From the NCBI GenBank assembly GCA_032433765.1, contig JAVIAB010000049.1, forward strand, positions 24,915,602 through 24,979,601: a DNA stretch of 64,000 nt. The letters are read 5' to 3'. Below the pieces are notes generated by a model that was not told the origin of the DNA, ran no database searches, and saw only the letters and a list, made by a program, of their open reading frames with translations. The DNA is from Megaustenia siamemsis (lineage: Eukaryota > Mollusca > Gastropoda > Stylommatophora > Ariophantidae). Below, piece after piece: positions 34,117 through 43,251 of the stretch (position 1 is the stretch's first letter; each line of letters opens with the position of its first letter). A program made the position numbers and the translations under genes.

Positions 34117-35005
34117 AAAAGCAGAATAGCTCAGGCCAAAATAGCATTTCAGAAAATGAAAAACTTCTTATGGAAGAACTCTATGCCAATAGAAGTGAGA
34201 AAGAGAGTTCAACGATGCTATTTAGAGCCAATTCTGACCTATGGAAGCCATTCATGGACAGTAAAGGTAAAGGTAAAGGTAAAGTACGAGACTTGAACCG
34301 GCGTCTTAGCACGCGAGTTTACACCCATATGTGCTCGACCGCCTAACCAGAAATGTTCAGAGATTTCTGGATAGTGTCGCCTCAATCATCGAAACTCACG
34401 ATGCGAGGCGACATTCCTCACTTTCCCAGGGTAATACCCTGGTACCCATTTCTGTCAACGGCTGGGTCGACCGTGGGGGTATTTTTTTTTCCAACCACGA
34501 GTACAACTCGCACTGCTCCCAGCGGGAATCGAACACGGGTTGTCCGAACGTCGGTAGTCCAGTCAAGTGGTTTTCCCAACTCGGCCACCGAGGCCCCCGT
34601 TGGGTTCAAATCCCACTTCTGACATGGACAGTAAGCAAACAATTGAACAGCCTATTAGAGGCCACAGAGATGGGATTTCTCACAAGAATGTTGAAAGTTC
34701 CATGGACAGCTAAAAAGACCAATGCGGAAGTTCTCAAAAAGACCAACACAAAAAAGGAGCTCATAAAAACATTAGAAAGAAACAATCAACATTTTTCGGA
34801 CACAACATGGGAAGAGGAAAGTTGGAATACTTGGTTACAACTGGCAAAATACAGGGAAAGAGAGATCGCGGACGTCAAAGAGAGAAGATATTAGCTAGCT
34901 TGGTGTCATGGCATGGAAAACAGTCAACAACAGAACTGATATGATGCACAGTTGGTAGAAGATTGTGGAAGGATATAATCGCCTAAGCCAACCGGTATGG
35001 CACAT
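34111..35005 (+). pseudogene. LINE-E 3' half, split by SINE-B
   Basis: Reads EIKSRIAQAKIAFQKMKNFL, RKRVQRCYLEPILTYGSHSW, then, after the SINE-B insertion, TVSKQLNSLLEATEMGFLTR, MLKVPWTAKKTNAEVLKKTN, TKKELIKTLERNNQHF and, after a frameshift, DRGRQREKI and NRYGT, ending CCAACCGGTATGGCAC with a GAT tail. Lying between two (AT)n tracts, it looks like a 5'-truncated insertion into AT-repeat DNA. Confidence 0.88.
34265..34622 (-). mobile_element. SINE-B, dimeric tRNA-like SINE
   Basis: Reverse-oriented element of about 358 bp with CATGGACAGTAA on both sides (34253-34264 and 34623-34634), a 12-bp target-site duplication inside LINE-E. Read on the minus strand, the head has GGTGGCCGAGTTGG (A box of the tRNA-Ser/Leu type) and GTGTTCGATTCCC (B box). 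The central part has ACCCAGCC...AAATGGGTACC...CTGGGAAAGT, shared with SINE-A. The 3' part again looks tRNA-like (AGGCGGTCGAGCAC, GCTAAGACGCCGG, GGTTCAAGTC). It ends GTACTTTACC(TTTACC)n. Confidence 0.88.
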
Positions 35006-35009
35006 GATG

Positions 35010-35010
35010 A

Positions 35011-35087
<77 letters not shown>
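35010..35087 (+). repeat. (AT)n microsatellite
   Basis: Pure AT repeat following the GAT tail of LINE-E, then T-rich sequence to about 35130. Confidence 0.97.
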
Positions 35088-35090
<3 letters not shown>

Positions 35091-35130
35091 TTTTTTTTGT
35101 TTTATTATTTATTTATTTTTTTTTTCCCAG

Positions 35131-35555
35131 CATCATTTTTATGAAACGGAAATGAAACACGAGCCGTGAGGTCATGCAGGCACACACATCTACATCATAT
35201 CCGGTGTCTTTCCTTTCTGCCAATCAAGCAAGGGCGGTAAACATCAAGATATACATAATTGTGTCATAATTTTGTTCCTGGACAAGAGCAGATGAAACGA
35301 TTACATCGACAGTCATGTAGAGCTGTGTACTGTTCTCATTACAAATGTATATCTGGACACAGCAGCTTGGAAACAATGGGGATTGATTCCAGCAATAGCT
35401 TGGTCAAGATTCATGTGGCGTTTTCTACACTTCTTTGTCAGCGTTCTATTTGTTTCTTTGTGGGTGTTATATTTACAATAAGATCATTGATTCAAATGTG
35501 TGTATTTCCGAATTTTTATTTGCAGGTATTGAATTAATTCAATTGATGTTATAAG
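35131..35555. other. Unassigned sequence
   Basis: A plus-strand open frame of 92 codons (35259-35537) shows no domain. No repeat recognised. Confidence 0.45.
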
Positions 35556-36180
35556 CAACATCAAAATAAACAACACCGAGCTAAAACTAAGAATAACAAA
35601 ATGTTATATCTTCTCAACGTTCCTGAATGGTACAGAAACATGGACACTAAACAAGAAAGCATAACAGAAAATTGAAGCCTCTGAAATGCGGATTTATAGA
35701 AAGAAAGAATCAATGAATGGAAAGAAAAGAAAACAAACGACGAAGTCTTAAAACATCTAAAAGTGAAAATAAAACTACTAAACACAATTCAAACAAGACA
35801 AATGAGAATTTTGGGCCATGTTAAAAGACACAGCAGCCTACTAAAAGTAATCTCGGAAGGGAAAATAAAAGGTAAAAGAGGCAGAGGCGCCTCGAGATTA
35901 ACATGTATGAACAACATCAAAAGATGGACAAGTCAGTCTATGACAACCTGCACCATTAAAGAAAGAGACAGGGGCAGACCAAGACTAACATGGACGAGTT
36001 ATATCAAAAGATGGACAAGCCCGCCTGTGATAACCTGCACTATTAAAGCAAGAGACAGAGCGGAATGGCGCTCCATGGTAGCCAACCTTCGATGTGAAGA
36101 TGGACAAGCCCGCCTGTGACAACCTGCATTATTAAAGCAAGAGACAGAGCGGAATGGCGCTCCATGGTAGCCAACCTTCT
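35556..36180 (+). pseudogene. LINE-D 3' part with stepwise internal duplications
   Basis: Reads LKLRITKCYIFSTFLNGTET, then QMRILGHVKRHSSLLKVISE, GKIKGKRGRGASRLTCMNNI, KRWTSQSMTTCTIKERDR, followed by repeats of RPRLTWTSYIKRWTSPPVIT. The end segment is duplicated with an 87-bp step (35919 to 36006) and again with an 89-bp step (36009 to 36098). 5'-truncated and frameshifted. Confidence 0.86.
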
Positions 36181-36289
36181 CATACAGGCCTAAACATGCT
36201 ATTTCTGGAAATGAACCTCAGAAAACCAGCGCAAAAAGGCGCTAACTGGCTAAACATTCTTTCTTATAGCCACATGCTGTAGGGTTGGG

Positions 36290-37146
36290 GCTAGTGAAGT
36301 GGCAAATATAAGAGATGGGTTATATCCCAATCAATGACTAGACAAGAGCTGGTTATATTTGAATCAATGACTAGACAAGAGATGGGTTATATTGGAATCA
36401 ATGACTAGACAAGAAATGGGTTATATTGGAATCAATGATTAAACAAGAAATGGTTATATTGGAATCAATGACTATAGAAGAGATGGGTTATATTTGAATC
36501 AATTACTAGAGAAGAAATGGGTTATATTTAAATCAATAACTAGAGAAGAGATTAGTTATATTGGAATCAATGTTTAGACAAGAAATGGTTATATTTGAAT
36601 CAATGACTAGACAAGAAATGGGTTATATTGGAATCAATGACTAGAGAAGAGATGGGTTATATTCGAATCAATGACTAGACAAGAAATGGGTTATATTGAA
36701 ATCAATGACTAGACAAGAAATGGGTTATATTGGAATCAATGACTAGAGAAGAAATGGATTATATTGGAATCAATGACTAGAGAAGAAATAGGTTATATTG
36801 GAATCAATGAACTAGACAAGAGCTGATTATATTGGAATCAATGACTAGAGAAGAAATGGGTTATATTCCAATCAATGACTAGACAAGAGCTGGGTTAGAT
36901 TTGAATCAATGACTAGACAAGAAATGGGTTATATTGGAAATAATGACTAGAGAAGAAATGGGTTATATCCCAATCAATGACTAGACAAGAGCTGGGTTAG
37001 ATTTGAATCAATGAACTAGACAAGAGCTGATTATATTTGAATCAATGACTAGAGAAGAAATGGGTTATATTGGAATCAATGACTAGAGAAGAAATGGGTT
37101 ATATTGGAATCAATGACTAGAGAAGAGTTATATCCTAATCAATGAC
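36290..37146 (+). repeat. 34-bp tandem repeat, about 25 copies
   Basis: Unit TTATATTGGAATCAATGACT plus AGAGAAGAAATGGG, 34 bp, with many substitution variants (AGACAAG versus AGAGAAG; occasional GAGCTGG). It is unrelated in sequence to the other 34-bp array at 43-49 kb. Confidence 0.93.
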
Positions 37147-37256
37147 TTCTAGGTTGCCACAGCTATGTTTGTCTGCAACGCAAGTATCCTGCCCAACCTT
37201 ATCCGGGAGATACTTGTCTTAATAGGAAACATGCAGATACACAATTTATTCGCGAA

Positions 37257-37665
37257 CTGTGATCCTAACCCTATGCTATAGTCATTAGTACACCTGTGAT
37301 CGTAGCCCGATGCTATAGCCATGAGTACACATGTGACCGTAACCCGATGCTATAGCCATGAGTACACATGTGATCCTAACCCTATGATATAGTCATGAGT
37401 ACACATGTGATCCTAACCCTATGATATAGTCATGAGTACACATGTGATCGTAACCCTATGCTATAGTCATGAGTACACATGTGATCCTAACCCTATGCTA
37501 TAGTCATGAGTACACCTGTGATCGTAACCCTATGCTATAGTCATGAGTACACATGTGATCGTAACCCTATGCTATAGTCATGAGTACACCTGTGATTAGC
37601 ACCATGCTATAGTCATGAGTACACCTGTGATCGTAACCCTATGTTATAGTAATGAGTACGCCTGC
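37257..37665 (+). repeat. 37-bp tandem repeat, about 11 copies
   Basis: Unit GTGATCCTAACCCTATGCTA plus TAGTCATGAGTACACAT, exactly 37 bp in the regular part (for example 37407 to 37444). It contains TAACCCTA by chance; it is not a telomere repeat. Confidence 0.93.
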
Positions 37666-37699
37666 ATGAAAGACATCGCCAATGATAACTATTATTTTT

Positions 37700-37930
37700 G
37701 TTAATAACTTAAATGGCTGTCTGCTCTAGCGTTTGGTTTCTCGTTGCAAGACCCTGTGCCAAGTAGTACGGGTTCGATTCTGTTTCGAACCATCTATCGT
37801 TTTGTTTCTTTCTGTTGTTGATTATTTGTGATGTTTTTTTCCGACTGCTATAAACTAACCTCTACCCCTAAAATGATTCACTGACCTATGACCTCGGAAG
37901 TGTCCCTCCTTAAAAATATTCATTTATTAT
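37700..37930 (+). mobile_element. Possible tRNA-like SINE remnant
   Basis: A GGGTTCGATTC B-box-like motif at about 37770 is followed by a T-rich body. No A box or flanking duplication is clear. Confidence 0.25.
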
Positions 37931-37940
37931 TATTTGTTTC

Positions 37941-38285
37941 GGGAGCCGCGATAGCTCAGTGGTTAGTGAACTAGACTATAAAGGACAAGAGAGTCGGGTT
38001 CGATCCCAATCGACGGCTTCCGAGTTCACCCAGCCTTAAATGGGTACCGGAATTTTTTATGGGAAAGTAAAACGGCACGAGCGTAATACCGACATTACTC
38101 CAACAATTATGTGCCGATGGTCTATAAAAAAAATTATGGTCACTACCACCCACCATATTCCCTATACGCCACCTGGCGTGACTACCACCCACCATATTCC
38201 CTATACGCCATCTGGCGTGACTACCACCCACCATATTCCCTATACGCCACCTGGCGTTACGGGGGTACTTTACTTTTTTTTTTAT
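37941..38285 (+). mobile_element. SINE-A with a triplicated 3' end
   Basis: Complete head (GGAGCCGCGATAGCTCAGTG, B box GGGTTCGATCC) and core. In the tail a 39-bp unit containing CCACCATATTCCCTATACGC occurs three times (motif starts 38152, 38191 and 38230) before the normal GGGGGTACTTTACT(T)n end. The unit includes the inverted-repeat hairpin of the SINE end. Confidence 0.93.
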
Positions 38286-38624
38286 CATTTGTCTCCTGCC
38301 ACAACAATAAATTGGTACAGTATTTTTTAAAGTTGCATTTTTCCTTGGCGATGTTTATCTCCCCTTTCTAGTCGAGAGCTCCGTTCTTCACCGCAGACCT
38401 TCAGCTCTCACAGGCCCATTAAAACGTGCATCATTACGCAGGCTGGCACATTAATTGACAGGTCGATGCTGCACAGTTGCTCATAGCACCACCACCTAAG
38501 AGCCTTCCCACAGATGACGTGGTGGTAGTTCATCATTTTAACCAAGATCATTCTCCTCGATGTCAAGTGAGCTACTACTGAGATCAAATGGGTTTGCATG
38601 AGACGACTTGACAGATGAGATCTG
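38286..38624. other. Unassigned sequence
   Basis: No element or exon recognised. Confidence 0.45.
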
Positions 38625-38760
38625 AAACGAAGAACTGAGAAAAAAGCTGGGAGTAACTCCCGCCATAGAATATGTCAATGAACAAACAGATAAAATCGCT
38701 TGGTGGCGTGATAAGACAGAAACGCCAAAACACAACGCAATAAAACTTCATTAAACACCA
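38625..38760 (+). mobile_element. LINE-A short fragment
   Basis: Matches the LINE-A region RKKLGVTPAIEYVNEQTDKI (with frame breaks) and on to a RQKRQNTTQ-like stretch; compare 54985-55100. It is truncated at both ends. Confidence 0.65.
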
Positions 38761-38799
38761 TGAGAACGCTATGAAAACGCTACGAGATCACAAGAAGAC

Positions 38800-41070
38800 T
38801 AGTAATAACAACACACAAATTAAATGCCATGAAGAACATGTGGAACAATATCAACATAAAATTACCGAGGGCATATATCTTTCCAATGGCAATATATGGC
38901 TGTCAATCAATGACAATCTCTCAGATATGTGTACCATCCAACAACAAATCATACCACAACAAAGTGGTTTCCGTCAGCACAGATCAACTGAAGACCTGAT
39001 GACCTATATCGCACAGGAAATAGAGGATGCTCTACAAGAAAAGAAACACACACTGGCAGTGTGGGTCGACATGGAGAAAGCTTTTGATAGGGTATGGAGA
39101 GAAGGATTAAAGAACAAGCTTCTCATATTTGGCATCCAAGGCTGTTTATTAAATTGGATATCTCAATACCTACAAGACAGAACAGCCAGAGTACAAGTAC
39201 ATGGAGAACTAAGTAAGAAAGCCAGAATCGAACAAGGTGTCCCACAAGGTGGAGTCCTATCCCAACGCTCTTTTTAATTTTCATAAATTACATCGTAATG
39301 GACATTCCACCCAGAATACACTCAGCAATGTACGCAGACGACCTGGCGATATGGGCACGTGAAGAATCTATGTCAGTGGCTGGCTCCAGAAGGCAAGATG
39401 CCCTAGGAAAACTTAAAAAATGGACGAACACCTGGTTACTACCAATTAAGGGGGGAAAAAAAAACTGCATATACAATTTTCAGCCCATCAAGAAACACTC
39501 TCTCTACAAAATTGAATATAAAAGACCATACACTTCCTATTGACCAAAACCCAACATATCTTGGCGTCACCATGAATCGCAGAACGACATGGATAAATCA
39601 GACAGACAAAGCAAACAAAAGAGCCAGAAAACGAACAGATATTATGAAGAAATTGGCAGGAACGGACTGGGAAGCAGACAGCAATATCTTGAAACTACTA
39701 TACATAGGAAGAGTAAGACCGGTCTTAGAGTATGGAGACACAGCCTGGGCTACAGCTTCCTAATCACAGCTTAGCAAAATTAACAGAACACAAAACCAGG
39801 CTGCCCGTATCATCACTGGTGCTATGAAATCTACACCTATCGAGACTCTAGAAACAGTAACAGGTTCACAACCATTAGAAGACAGACGGAAAACTAAAGT
39901 AATGTAACAAGCGGAGAAATACAAAAGGCTGCCTAACCATCCCATGCACCAAAGAATAACTTGTTTCGGAAAAGAAAGACTAAAGAGGAGCAACTTCGCT
40001 GCAATCTCCAAAGAACTGACAACTAGTGACCCAGTACTATCCCAAACAATGCTGAAACCCATTTGCACATCTGATATAACTCCTTATGAGAAACATAAAA
40101 TACCAGAACTTAAGGAAGACATAATAGGAAAGTAATCATGAAAAGGGCACTGAAACAGACACAGAGAGAAAGCACACAGCAGAAAAACATATAAACGACA
40201 ACTACCCACAGGAGTCCTGGTCACACATATACACAGATGGCTCTGCTACAAATGCCACCAGAAATGGAGGGAGAGGTGTGCTCTTGAGGCTGAATAACCA
40301 GGAAGAGATCACCAAGTCAATAGCTACTGGGAAATTCTCAAACAACTATAAAGCAGAAACTGAAGCCCTTAAAGACGCTGCAAAACTGGCTATCCAACAC
40401 AAAAATAACATGCACAAGAAATTGGTGATACTGACTGATGCACTGTCAGTCTTAACAGCCCTAAAAAAAACCCAGGAACAGTGAGCTAGATGACTTGAGA
40501 ACAACCCTAGACCAAATATGCAATAACTTCCATAGAGTGGTCATCCAGTGGATGCCATCACACTGTAATATACACGGAAACGAACGCGCAGACAAATTAG
40601 TTAAAGAGGGAGGGAGATTACCATAAGAGAACCATCTGGTCAGCTACGATGAAGCCAAATCTATTATCAAAGGCTAGTATCTTGAAAAATGGAAACAAGA
40701 ACACCCAAAGTATAACGAGAGGGACGGATACCACCAACTATCAAGGAGGGGTCAAGTCATCATACTTCGCCTATACACTGGCCACAACAGAATGAGAAAC
40801 CACATGTTCACCAAGCTCAAAATAGGAGACTACCAGCCAATGCCACTGCACACTGGACAACATGACAACAAAACATGTTCTACAGGATTGCCCTCAGTAC
40901 ACAGACCTGAGAAGGACAATGTGGTCCACACCCACCTCCCTGGAAAAGAAACTATACGGGGCAACCGAATCACTTAAACAGACAGCTGCCTTTACAAGAG
41001 AGTTATGATAGTGATATGTTCATGACTGGGATAGAGAATCAAAGATGTCTATAAAAGCTTTAATAAACAC
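38800..41070 (+). pseudogene. LINE-I: RT plus RNase H retrotransposon, decayed
   Basis: A non-LTR element of the I/Nimb-like group, distinct from the RTE types. RT: QQSGFRQHRSTEDLMTYIAQ, AVWVDMEKAFDRVWREGLKN (first Asp), RIEQGVPQGGVLSQ, and MYADDLAIWA at about 39328-39357. Then a PTYLGVTMNRRTTW..R...YGDTAWA thumb region. RNase H: HIYTDGSATNATRNG, KAETEALKDAAK, LVILTDALSVLTALK and MPSHCNIHGNERADKLVKEG, so the D-E-D-D active-site residues are all present. Frames are broken by a frameshift near 39275 and stops near 39765, 39905, 40135, 40483 and 40675. The ORF1 and endonuclease regions are absent. A tail of unknown length ends about 41070. Inactive. Confidence 0.87.
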
Positions 41071-41117
41071 ATAGATAACCGCTCACTGACAATATGAAAA
41101 TAGTAATGATTCATACC

Positions 41118-41190
41118 TAAACTCTACGTCTCATTAGAGTCTAAACTCTACGTCTTATTAGAGTCTAAACTCTACGTCTTATTAGAGTCT
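41118..41190 (+). repeat. 24-bp tandem repeat, 3 copies
   Basis: Three copies of TAAACTCTACGTCT(C/T)ATTAGAGTC. Within each unit GACTCTAAT-like and ATTAGAGTC stretches form an inverted repeat. Confidence 0.88.
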
Positions 41191-41212
41191 TAAAAGTAAC
41201 TGTTAATGGATT

Positions 41213-42425
41213 ATCATCATCGTTGGGTGCCGTCTCCGCATCGAAGGTTGGCTACAATGGACGCCATTCCACTCTGTCTCTCGCTTTGATGGTGCAGATT
41301 GTCATAGGCTGACTTGTACATCTTTTGATGTTATTCGTCCATGTTAGACTTGGTCTGCCTCTGCCTCTTTTACCTTGTATTTTCCCTTCCAATATTACTT
41401 TTATTAGACTGTTGTGTCTTTTAACATGACCCCACAATTTCATTTGTCTTGCTCTAATTGTGTTTAGTAGTTCTCTTTTCATTTTTAGTTGTTTTAAAAC
41501 TTCCTCGTTTGTTTTCTTTTCTTTCCATCCAATTCTACCTATTCTTCTATAAATCCACATTTCAAAGGCTTCAATTTTCTGTTCTGTTTTCTGGTCTAAT
41601 GTTCTTGTTTCTGCACCATACAGGAATATTGAGAAGATGTAATATTTTGCTATTCTTAGTTTTAGCCCTGGTGTTATTTGTTTTGATGTTAGTATATTTT
41701 TCATGGCATTGAAAGTACTTTTTGCCATACCTATTCTTTTATTTATTTCAGTTGCACATTTTCCATCACTGGTTATAGGATGTCTCAGGTAGTTGTAGCT
41801 CTGAACTGTCTCTAGATATATTCCTTCAACTTTGATATTTATTTGTAGGTCTTAAGAATTTTCTTTGTTTATGATCATAGTTTCAGTCTTTTTGATATTC
41901 ATATCTAGTCCATATTTTTTGCTTGTCATGGACTACAAAGGACAATGGGTAGGGTTCGATCCCAACCGACGGCTTCCAGGTTCACCCAGCCTTAAATGGG
42001 TACCGGATTTTTTTCTGGGAAAGTAAAGGAGCACGGGCGTAATACCGACCACATTACCCCAAAAATCATGTGCTGAAGGTCTGTAAAATATAGGGTCACT
42101 AACACCATATTACCCTATACGCCACTTGGCGTGACGGGGGTACTTTACTCTTTTACTTTATGTTTATCACATTAAGCAATTGTTGTAGGTCTTTAGGATT
42201 TTCTGCTAGTAGAACAGTATCATCAGCATATCTTAGGTTATTGATTATCTTTCCATAAATGTTTAGGCCTGGCATCTCTGTAATGTTTTTAAAGATTTGC
42301 TCAGTGTATAGATTGAACAAACTTGGTGATAGGATGCATCCCTGTCTTACTCCTCTTTTTATATCCATGGGTGTAGAGTTCTCCTTGTTATATTTTATTA
42401 TTGCTGTTTGCTCACAGTACAAATG
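41213..42425 (-). pseudogene. LINE-D, longest copy, split by SINE-A
   Basis: Minus strand, in order from 42425: MYCEQTAIIKY, KRGVRQGCILSPSLFNLYTE, INNLRYADDTVLLAENPKDL, then (after SINE-A at 41930-42160) MDYKKY-like sequence, SYNYLRHPITSDGKC, FNAMKNILTSKQITPGLKLR, FLYGAETRTLDQKTEQKIEA, and GKRGRGRPSLTWTNNIKR, ending near 41225 with a short ATC-rich tail. One continuous frame of 158 codons covers the C-terminal part. RT motifs are intact here, but the element lacks its endonuclease and 5' half. Confidence 0.87.
41930..42160 (+). mobile_element. SINE-A inserted in LINE-D
   Basis: 5'-truncated (starts GGACTACAAAGGACAA); B box GGGTTCGATCC, core, hairpin (ACGCCACTTGGCGT) and tail GGGGGTACTTTACTC all visible. 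Removing it rejoins LINE-D sequence (TTTTGCTTGT...TGTTTATCAC). The flanking duplication is only a few bases and not certain. Confidence 0.92.
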
Positions 42426-42555
42426 ACATATCAGTCGTATGTCTGTGTCATCGAGACACAGTTAATGGATAGTAAAACCATCATTGCCGGTGTTATTTAA
42501 GTCATTGAGAATCACGTAGATGTTCGTTATGTGTTGTGAGTGGAAAGATGAAAGT

Positions 42556-42663
42556 ACTGATAAGGGAGAGAGAGAGGGAGGGAGAGCAGAGAGAGGGAGA
42601 AAGAAAGAAAAAAAGAAAGAAAGAAAGAAAGAGAAGAAGCAGATTGATATAGCAATGGTAGAC

Positions 42664-42706
<43 letters not shown>
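42556..42706 (+). repeat. GA and GAAA microsatellites
   Basis: A GA/GAAA-rich tract at 42556-42640 and a pure (GA)n at about 42668-42706, separated by unique sequence. Confidence 0.93.
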
Positions 42707-42707
<1 letters not shown>

Positions 42708-43002
42708 ATAATACGGTCAGGACGGTGGAGGAATGAGTCATAACTGTCTATAGATTGTATGATAATAAGATAAAGAGTGATAGACGAGTGTTGGCCGGTA
42801 CGGGGATGGTGTAAGGCATGGGAGCTGGTGAGGTTAGGTATGCTAATGATATGAAGGGATGCATAACTAATAACTGACTAGTAACATATAGTATGTGCCG
42901 GGTCTGCTGTTATGTGTAAGTATGTGTGCTCTCTATATATGTATACTATTTCACTGTATTTGTTGCATGTACTCTAAAAGTAGGTTTTATCTCCTTTGAC
43001 AG
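42707..43002. other. Presumed intron end before zinc-finger exon
   Basis: No element recognised. The last bases are a pyrimidine-rich tract and CAG (TTTTATCTCCTTTGACAG, 42985-43002), a good 3' splice acceptor for the exon that follows. Confidence 0.5.
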
Positions 43003-43251
43003 ATGGCCTTACTTAATGAACTTGCAACCAGACAAAACCACGTGTGTGAAACGTGTGGAAAAAGCTTTACAAGGCGACACGATCTAGCCAGACACGCAGA
43101 AGTTGGTCATGGGAAACAAAGATACCCGTGTCCTATATGTGGTTGCATATTCACAAGAACCACCAATCTTAAAAGCATATGGCGAAAAAACAGCCAACAT
43201 GTGCAACTATATCAGCGGCAGCAACAACAGCTACAGCAATGGTCCCGATAG
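43003..43251 (+). CDS. C2H2 zinc-finger exon, running into a repeat
   Basis: Encodes 82 residues starting MALLNELATRQNHVCETCGK. The first finger is complete: CETCGKSF...RHDLARHAEVGH, spacing C-x2-C-x12-H-x4-H. The second begins CPICGCIFTRTTNLKS but has Ile at the first His position and no His at normal spacing, so it looks broken or atypical. The tail is Gln-rich (QRQQQQLQQW) and the frame ends at TAG 43249-43251, exactly as the 34-bp array begins. A consensus-like acceptor precedes the ATG codon, so the exon may continue an upstream frame rather than start here. C2H2 proteins usually bind DNA; no effector domain is visible. It is partial, and whether it is expressed is unknown. A second copy lies at 55974-56133. 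Confidence 0.6.
   Translation: MALLNELATRQNHVCETCGKSFTRRHDLARHAEVGHGKQRYPCPICGCIFTRTTNLKSIWRKNSQHVQLYQRQQQQLQQWSR

Noticed and set aside
37257..37665. Telomere-like TAACCCTA motifs
   Set aside because: The motif occurs once per 37-bp unit within unrelated sequence; there is no short TTAGGG-type tandem.
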